Source of the DNA: Candidatus Krumholzibacteriia bacterium
Lineage (GTDB): Bacteria > Krumholzibacteriota > Krumholzibacteriia > LZORAL124-64-63
DNA: 12,119 bases
NCBI GenBank assembly: GCA_016744275.1
Contig: JADGEP010000077.1
Location: 1 to 12,119, forward strand
Reading direction: 5' to 3'
This document shows positions 7,476 to 12,119 of this stretch, piece after piece. A program made the position numbers and the translations under genes. Every line of letters starts with the position of its first letter. The first letter of the stretch is position 1. The notes under the pieces are model-generated. The model was not told the origin of the DNA, searched no databases, and worked only from the letters and a program-made list of their open reading frames with translations.

Positions 7476-7495
7476 GGCCCGGACCGTCCCGGGCC
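7476..7495 (-). terminator. Weak hairpin at the end of the AsmA gene
   Basis: The arms GGCCCGG and CCGGGCC form a 7-bp all-GC stem around GACGGT. The stem begins at the last base of the AsmA TAG stop. It is followed by AAATTGTTGT rather than a T-run, so it may only attenuate or protect the 3' end of the transcript. Confidence 0.4.
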
Positions 7496-9834
7496 TATTT
7501 CCACTTCTTCAACAAATCTCCCAGTTTGTTCTTCGCTTCTTCTTCCAGCTTGCGCCCCTGCTCACGGGCCGCCCGCTTCTGCAAGTCATCGGTCACGGCG
7601 CTGAGGTCCAACTTCACCTTGGGGTCGTCCCGCGTGCCGCCAACCGAAAGCGGCAGCGACAGGCGTTCCGGTCGTTCTGCGCCCAGAAGTTTGGCCAACT
7701 CCCCCAGCACCCCGTGGCGGAACAACTCATCGGTCTGCTGCGCGGTCAACAGCACCGTCCCGTTGTAGCTCAGATCACCATTGAAGCCGTAGTAGCCGTC
7801 AAAAGTCACGTCGCCAAACTGCCCCAGTCTGGTCGTCAAGGCATTCAACCCCACGCGGCCGTTTTCCACGGTGATGTGGGTCGCCAAGTCACGCAACGCC
7901 TGTTCGTGATCCAGGGTCTGTCCGGCCTGGCTCGCCAAGGTGTTGAGGGTTTGGTAGGTATCGCCCGAAGTGACGACCTTCCCCTCTTTGATGTCGGCAT
8001 CCGAATTGAGCGTCAGGCTATTGCGAATGGCCTCGGGATCCAGGCCCCGGGCCGCAAAGCTGCCGCTCATATTGCAGCCACCAAAAACAACCCCGGCCAG
8101 GCCGGCAAAACGAGTCACGAAGTGGTCCACCTCAACTTGTTGGGCCTGATAGGAACCAGTGTAGGACGGGTCGTTCAAGTCGTTCAAATCGATCTCCACC
8201 TGGCCATCAACCTGCCCCTGGTAGACCGAGCCGACAACCTCGCGCACGGACAGCACACGGTCGGCCAACTGCACCTGCCCCGTCACACCCGTCAGGGGCA
8301 CCTGCATGTAGATGAGCGAATCGGCGGCAAAGGTGCCCTCACTGGTGAGATTCGGGAATTCCAGATCTGATGGTACTCTGGCCATCCGGGCCATCCGGGC
8401 CTCCGGTTCCGCAGGCCGTGCCACGGCACCATCAGACGTTGGGCTGGCCGCCGGCAGCAGCTTGTCCACATCCAGGCGCTTGGAACGCAGATCAAAGGTC
8501 AGGTGCGGCGTTTTCATTTCCACGCCAGCTTGCATCTCGGGCGGCAAAAAGTAGGGGAACGGATCGGCCAACTTGCCCGTCACATCAAAAGTGCCCGAGG
8601 CGAATTGGGCCCGGCACTGTTCGACCGCAAATTCAGTGGGCGTGAACGCCAGGCGGGCGTTCAGGTCTTGCAGTTCATCAACCAGACCAGAGTCGGTGAA
8701 TGACACCCCACGGACCGTGGCGGTGCCGTGATACCCGATCTCGCTGGGAACACCTGTGGTGTCGGCAAAAGTGATGTCCAGGTCGGCTTGGCCAGCCAGG
8801 CGCCCCTCTTGGCCCGGTGGCATAAACGGCTGCGCCAAGGCCAGGTCGGCATGGCGCACCGTGGCCGTTCCGGTGGTGTGGACGGGCACTTCAGAATCTC
8901 CGGTCAGCACCAGTTCAATCTGCGCCGCAACGGTGCCGCTGTCTCTATCGCCGGAAATTTTCGTCGCCACTTCTGCCGGGGCAAACTTCGCCAAATCAAC
9001 CAACGCCAGGTCGGTCCCTTCGAAACGCAGCTTCCCCACAGGCGCCGATTCGCCCAGGGTCAATTCTCCCGTGCACTGCAACGGCATCTTGTCGACTTTG
9101 CCGTCAGCCCGGTGAATTTCCAACCGCGTGGCCGCCTGGTCCCAGGTCAAGTCAAAATCCACCCCAACTTTCGACTCCGGCATTTCCACCGGTACGGTCA
9201 TGGTCATTTTATCGGTCGTCACACGCCCCGTGGCCTGAAACTGGCCCGGGGCCGGATCGTCCAGGCTCATGCCCAAGGTCACTTCTTCCATTTTCAAGTG
9301 CTGCAATGGGGCGTCGGCAGAAGCGTCGGTGAAAGCAAATGTTCCGTGCTTCAGGGTCAAACTGGCGATGGAAAGCGACGCGGGCTCGGCCGTGGTTTCT
9401 GCGATCGCTGCAGGTTGGGCAGCCACAGCCGCGGGTTTCTGGGCGAAGGTGAAGTTGTCCCGCCCATCGGCCTGGCGCAAAAGGTTCACCACCGGCGCCT
9501 CGATCACCAGGCGGTGCACCCGCACTTCGCCTTTCAGCAGTGGCCCGATGGCGAGTTTCAAATCCAGGGCACGGGATCGGAGCAGGTCGTCGCCACCAAA
9601 TCCATCCGGGTTGTGGATGGCAAAATCAGCCAGGCGCACGCCCAGGCCGCCCCGCAATGAGACCGCCACTTCGCCGACACTGACATCCCGCCCCAATTGT
9701 TCGCGGGCCTGATCCAGGGCCAGGTCGCGGATTTTTTCGGCGGGCAGGAATACCTTCACCCCAAGAACAGCCACCAGGATGATCGCTAAAATTGTTCCCA
9801 GCACCCGCACCGATTTTCTGCGCACCCACGCCAT
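7495..9834 (-). CDS. AsmA-family envelope protein
   Basis: This 779-residue protein has a short basic N-terminus (RRKSVR) and one membrane anchor at about residues 11-30. The rest is a long, strand-rich periplasmic part. The segment after the anchor (AREQLGRDVSVGEVAVSL, then VRLADFAIHNPDGFG) is the classic AsmA opening, and residues about 560-720 resemble the AsmA C-terminal region (LTLNSDADIKEG, ENGRVGLNALTTRLGQFGDV, GYYGFNGDLSYNGTV). AsmA relatives form hydrophobic grooves and are linked to phospholipid passage between inner and outer membranes. Two low-complexity linkers stand out: an Ala/Pro-rich one at about 131-152 and one at about 465-490 holding RMARMAR. The tail is charged and helical (EEEAKNKLGDLLKKWK). 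The ATG at 9834 has GGAGG 9 bases upstream. The MCE genes nearby fit a lipid-transport theme. The exact AsmA subgroup is not resolved. Confidence 0.85.
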   Translation of the reverse strand: MAWVRRKSVRVLGTILAIILVAVLGVKVFLPAEKIRDLALDQAREQLGRDVSVGEVAVSLRGGLGVRLADFAIHNPDGFGGDDLLRSRALDLKLAIGPLLKGEVRVHRLVIEAPVVNLLRQADGRDNFTFAQKPAAVAAQPAAIAETTAEPASLSIASLTLKHGTFAFTDASADAPLQHLKMEEVTLGMSLDDPAPGQFQATGRVTTDKMTMTVPVEMPESKVGVDFDLTWDQAATRLEIHRADGKVDKMPLQCTGELTLGESAPVGKLRFEGTDLALVDLAKFAPAEVATKISGDRDSGTVAAQIELVLTGDSEVPVHTTGTATVRHADLALAQPFMPPGQEGRLAGQADLDITFADTTGVPSEIGYHGTATVRGVSFTDSGLVDELQDLNARLAFTPTEFAVEQCRAQFASGTFDVTGKLADPFPYFLPPEMQAGVEMKTPHLTFDLRSKRLDVDKLLPAASPTSDGAVARPAEPEARMARMARVPSDLEFPNLTSEGTFAADSLIYMQVPLTGVTGQVQLADRVLSVREVVGSVYQGQVDGQVEIDLNDLNDPSYTGSYQAQQVEVDHFVTRFAGLAGVVFGGCNMSGSFAARGLDPEAIRNSLTLNSDADIKEGKVVTSGDTYQTLNTLASQAGQTLDHEQALRDLATHITVENGRVGLNALTTRLGQFGDVTFDGYYGFNGDLSYNGTVLLTAQQTDELFRHGVLGELAKLLGAERPERLSLPLSVGGTRDDPKVKLDLSAVTDDLQKRAAREQGRKLEEEAKNKLGDLLKKWK
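8380..8406 (-). repeat. Short 9-base tandem repeat inside the AsmA gene
   Basis: On the plus strand GGCCATCCG occurs twice back to back (8380-8388 and 8389-8397), followed by a partial third copy, GGCCTCCGG. It encodes the repeated residues ARM-ARM-AR in a linker that looks disordered, near residue 482. The unit is a multiple of three, so changes in copy number would keep the frame. Confidence 0.6.
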
Positions 9835-9928
9835 CTTGCCTTGCCTCCAGAACAGATCCTACAATGACTTCACTTGGTTCTCGTCGCATCTGACGCCGAC
9901 CTTAACAGGAGAGACAACTCCCGCCAGC

Positions 9929-9960
9929 AAAAAACCTCCCCACCATTTCGGTGGAGAGGT
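9929..9960 (-). terminator. Rho-independent terminator after the ferritin-like gene
   Basis: On the minus strand ACCTCTCCACC pairs with GGTGGGGAGGT (11 bp including one G-U pair) around a GAAAT loop and is followed directly by six T residues. It lies about 25 bases after the stop at 9986 and splits the MCE/ferritin-like unit from the AsmA gene. In the remaining gap to the AsmA start (9835-9928) no convincing -35/-10 pair was seen. Confidence 0.93.
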
Positions 9961-9985
9961 CAATCGAAGGCCCGATAGCCCGAGA

Positions 9986-10501
9986 CTACATCGGCGAGAA
10001 GCCCTGGTCCGCCCAGTAGGCGTCCTGGTAGATTTTCTCCAGCTCAAGCAGTTGCTCCAAGTGGCCGTCTTCCCATTCGCGCAGCCAGGTGAAGAGTTGT
10101 TTGAGTTCGGGGTCGTCGGTTTTTTCGGCGTGCTCTTTGTAATAGGCGATCGCCTTGTTTTCCAGGTCGCAGCCGATACTGATGACGGCCATCTCAAATT
10201 TGCCGCGCTTGACGGATTTTTTGAAATCATCCGTAACCACGGTTGCAGCGCCGTGATCCACTGCGGCCGGGTGCACATCATCGAGGTTCAGCTTGCCGTC
10301 GGCCACCAGGCTCTTGTACTGGGTCATCAAGATGCGGACGTGGTCGTCTTCATCTCTCGCAAGCATTTCAAACATGGCGCGGGCCGCGGGGTCTTCCGCT
10401 TCGGTGGCCGCATGGCTATAAAGCTGTTGGCCTTTGACCTCAACCATCACTGCATCCTTGATGGCCTTGATCATCTGTTCTTTTTTTGGGTCGGCGTTCA
10501 T
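9986..10501 (-). CDS. Rubrerythrin-type ferritin-like diiron protein without rubredoxin domain
   Basis: This 171-residue cytoplasmic protein has two helical halves, each with the diiron ligand pattern: Glu21 (in EVKGQQLY) with E51-x2-H54 (ARDEDDHVRIL), and Glu114 (in DLENKAIAYY) with E144-x2-H147 (REWEDGHLEQL). These are the expected iron ligands of a four-helix ferritin-like bundle, as in rubrerythrins, which reduce peroxide or handle iron in oxygen-sensitive bacteria. The C-terminal rubredoxin domain of classical rubrerythrin is absent: only one Cys (Cys111) is present, so any electron donor must be separate. The start is secure: a perfect AGGAGG stands 6 bases before the ATG. It follows the MCE gene after 97 bases and ends at a strong terminator. 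Substrate and role (peroxidase, iron store or other) cannot be told from the sequence. Confidence 0.9.
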   Translation of the reverse strand: MNADPKKEQMIKAIKDAVMVEVKGQQLYSHAATEAEDPAARAMFEMLARDEDDHVRILMTQYKSLVADGKLNLDDVHPAAVDHGAATVVTDDFKKSVKRGKFEMAVISIGCDLENKAIAYYKEHAEKTDDPELKQLFTWLREWEDGHLEQLLELEKIYQDAYWADQGFSPM

Positions 10502-10593
10502 CGGATTCCTCCTGTGAGAATCTCAAGTCTGTTGATCTACCAAAAATTAACCTGCGGCGGAGAAACAACAAGGACCAAGTCTCGTTCGAAACA

Positions 10594-10608
10594 GGACTTT
10601 AGAAGTCC
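10594..10608 (-). repeat. Small hairpin containing the stop codon of the MCE gene
   Basis: The arms GGACTT and AAGTCC flank a 3-base loop, and the TAA stop straddles the loop and 3' arm. It is followed by TGTTTCG, not a real T-run, so it is a poor terminator and the ferritin-like gene could be cotranscribed. The rest of the 97-base gap holds an AT-rich patch near 10541-10550 but no promoter that can be assigned safely. Confidence 0.3.
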
Positions 10609-11492
10609 ACTACGTTCAGTTTCAAGTACCTCTTGGGATTGCGGCGCACAGCATCCAGCAATCGTTTCATCGAGGTCATGGTCGAATCGGCCGTTGCGTA
10701 CAGGCTGGGGTCGTTCAGCAACATCGCCGCTGTGCCGTCACCCTCCTCCAATTTGACCAAAATTCGGTTCAAGCGGGTGGTCGACTCGGTCAACGAAACC
10801 ATCATGCTGTCGGCCGTGATGACAGCCGAAGCCGCGTGGTCGAAGGTTTGCCCAATCTTGTCGGACTCCATCAAACTCCGGATGCGCTCGCTGGTCACTC
10901 GCAGGTCCGCCAAAATGGCCGTCACATCACCGTGATTGTCTTTGACCATCTGATCCACCAAGACCAGAGTCTCGTTGGCCTGCTGCAGGGTTTCGGTGAC
11001 CATGCCTTCGGCCTTCACCTCATCCACCAGCTCGGTGACTTTGGCGGTCAACAAGCGCATTTCAGCCAAAGCATCGCCTGCCGCATCTGTCATCGAAGCA
11101 ATGGTTCCCGCGGTGCGACCCGCATAGATGTGGCCCTCCTGAACAGCAGCCCCCACGCCCGGATCCACCTCAATCACCACTTCACCAACAATGCCTTTTT
11201 CCCCGAGGGTGACAACGGCATCTTCCCGCAGGTCCACGCCTTCTTCCATGATCAATTCGACCCGGACAGATTCCTGCATGATCTGCATGCCCGTCACCTG
11301 GCCCATACGAATACCACGCACTTGAACCCGGTCGCCCTGCCGCATGCCTTCGACCCGATCAAAATCGACCAGGTAAAGCCGCGAGCCTTTGCTGAGGTCA
11401 ATATTCTTCAACCACATCATGCCCACCACGAGGATCACCAGGGCCAGGATGGTGAGTATTCCGACTTGGAATTCGCTGATTTTGCGTTGCAT
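10599..11492 (-). CDS. mlaD: MCE-family (MlaD-like) lipid-transport protein
   Basis: This 297-residue protein has a single N-terminal membrane anchor (residues about 9-28) and one MCE domain (about 38-114: LYLVDFDRVEGMRQGDRVQVRG, here cut as LYLVDFDRVEG and GDRVQVRG, then GQVTGM, LGEKGIVGEVVIEVDPG). A long helical region of about 150-245 follows, then the typical MCE tail (GDGTAAMLLNDPSLY and NPKRYLKLNV). MCE proteins form hexameric rings that carry phospholipids across the periplasm and work with an MlaE permease and an MlaF ATPase. The ATPase gene lies directly upstream, 53 bases away, in the same orientation. The longer helical tail resembles MCE proteins of non-proteobacterial diderms more than short E. 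coli MlaD. The ATG at 11492 has GGAGAG just upstream; an ATG 4 bases earlier is out of frame. Confidence 0.93.
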   Translation of the reverse strand: MQRKISEFQVGILTILALVILVVGMMWLKNIDLSKGSRLYLVDFDRVEGMRQGDRVQVRGIRMGQVTGMQIMQESVRVELIMEEGVDLREDAVVTLGEKGIVGEVVIEVDPGVGAAVQEGHIYAGRTAGTIASMTDAAGDALAEMRLLTAKVTELVDEVKAEGMVTETLQQANETLVLVDQMVKDNHGDVTAILADLRVTSERIRSLMESDKIGQTFDHAASAVITADSMMVSLTESTTRLNRILVKLEEGDGTAAMLLNDPSLYATADSTMTSMKRLLDAVRRNPKRYLKLNVVDF

Positions 11493-11545
11493 TCATCTCT
11501 CCACAGTCTTGATCAAAATGAGCCGGTTCAATCCTTGACCGGTGC

Positions 11546-12119
11546 CTAAAACGCGCCGAGCGGTCCCTGGGAATTGCCCTCGATAAACTGCCGCACCATG
11601 GGATGGTCGGTTTCGCGAACCTCATCCACCGTGCCGGAAAAAACAATCTTGCCACGGCTGAGCATGGCCATGCGGTTGGCGATCTTAAAGGCGCTGGGCA
11701 TGTCGTGGGTCACCACGATGCTGGTCACGCCAAGCTCCTTCTGCAGCTTGATGATCAGGTCATTGATCGCATCGCCGGTGATGGGATCCAACCCGGTCGT
11801 CGGTTCGTCGTATAGAATAAACTCGGGTTCCATGACAATGGCCCGGGCCAACCCTGCCCGCTTTTTCATGCCGCCGGACAACTCGCTGGGCAATTTGTCG
11901 GCAGCGCCGTCAAGCCCGACCATGGACAGACTTTCGCAGGCCCGCTCACGGATGCGCTCATCCGACCAGTCCGTGTGCTCTTCGAGAGCCAGGCCCACAT
12001 TCTTGCAGATGGTCATCGAGTCAAACAGCGCCGCGCCTTGAAACAGGAAGCCAAATTTTCGGCGCAGCTTCATCAAGTCCCGTTTCCCCAATTTGGAGAT
12101 TTCTTCTCCCTGAACCCAG
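11546..12119 (-). CDS. mlaF: MlaF-type ABC transporter ATPase (5' end outside window)
   Basis: The gene is truncated by the window edge: 190 C-terminal residues are visible and the frame stays open to base 12118. A TTG at 12091 is in frame but is internal, because coding sequence continues before it (VQGEEISKL) and Walker A must lie further upstream. Visible motifs, numbered from the first visible residue, are the Q-loop FLFQGAALFDSMT (24-36), the ABC signature LSGGMKKRAGLARA (80-93), Walker B ILYDEP (101-106) with the D-loop TGLDP, and the switch His138 in VVTHDM. The GAALFDSMT segment and the GGMKKRAGLARA signature are characteristic of the MCE-associated ATPase family. It energises phospholipid transport by the MlaE permease and MCE ring at the inner membrane. 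No mlaE is visible; in many diderms it precedes mlaF, which here would be just outside the window. Confidence 0.95.
   Translation of the reverse strand, partial: WVQGEEISKLGKRDLMKLRRKFGFLFQGAALFDSMTICKNVGLALEEHTDWSDERIRERACESLSMVGLDGAADKLPSELSGGMKKRAGLARAIVMEPEFILYDEPTTGLDPITGDAINDLIIKLQKELGVTSIVVTHDMPSAFKIANRMAMLSRGKIVFSGTVDEVRETDHPMVRQFIEGNSQGPLGAF

Noticed and set aside
7378..9660. Plus-strand open frames of 330 and 310 codons opposite the AsmA gene
   Set aside because: They are mirror frames of the AsmA coding region, rich in His, Gln, Arg and Gly, with no domain. The minus frame has a good ribosome site, anchor and family motifs.
9986..10501. Classical rubrerythrin with rubredoxin domain
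   Set aside because: No CxxC pairs are present; the protein ends after the ferritin-like bundle and has a single Cys.
9779..10756. Plus-strand open frame of 325 codons spanning the ferritin-like gene and both its gaps
   Set aside because: It runs across the strong terminator and antisense to a gene with all six diiron ligands; its composition is that of a shadow frame.
11523..11542. Imperfect hairpin between the mlaF and MCE genes
   Set aside because: Stem CCGG plus TCAA/TTGA with a one-base bulge, with no T-run. It is too weak to call a terminator inside what is evidently one operon.
11546..12091. MlaF starting at TTG 12091 as a complete 181-residue protein
   Set aside because: The frame is open upstream to the window edge, with family-like residues before the TTG, and a start there would lack Walker A.

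Overview
All seven protein-coding genes in this window lie on the minus strand, so they are described here in transcription order from the high to the low coordinates. The genes are densely packed: no intergenic gap exceeds about 190 bases, and no RNA gene, CRISPR array or insertion sequence was seen. The DNA looks moderately GC-rich. The content points to an uncultured Gram-negative bacterium: an MCE/Mla phospholipid-transport system and an AsmA-type envelope protein imply an outer membrane. The secreted protein with a C-terminal tail of the FlgD-Ig / type 9 sorting kind, an internal dockerin and a beta-helix is typical of genomes of the FCB superphylum and related candidate phyla (for example Latescibacterota, Krumholzibacteriota or Eisenbacteria). 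That placement is inference; the phylum cannot be fixed from these bases.

Region 1 (12119 to about 10500) holds the 3' part of an MlaF-type ABC ATPase, then a single-domain MCE (MlaD-like) membrane-anchored protein. A 171-residue diiron ferritin-like/rubrerythrin-type protein follows (10501-9986) and ends in a strong rho-independent terminator (9929-9960).

Region 2 (9834 to 4961) holds a 779-residue AsmA-family protein and leucyl-tRNA synthetase (leuS). A plausible sigma70-like promoter for leuS lies between them, and a strong terminator follows leuS at 4911-4939.

Region 3 (4773 to 1) is the accessory and most interesting part. A 1388-residue exported protein is built from beta-helix stretches interrupted by five related modules, followed by a type I dockerin, a beta-sandwich domain and a FlgD/T9SS-like tail. 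Only 8 bases later, with the ribosome binding site overlapping the upstream stop codon, a second exported protein begins. Its first domain resembles a cohesin, and it runs off the window. This is a compact, probably translationally coupled dockerin-plus-cohesin-like pair with no sign of cellulases nearby, which suggests a non-cellulosomal cell-surface or extracellular assembly.
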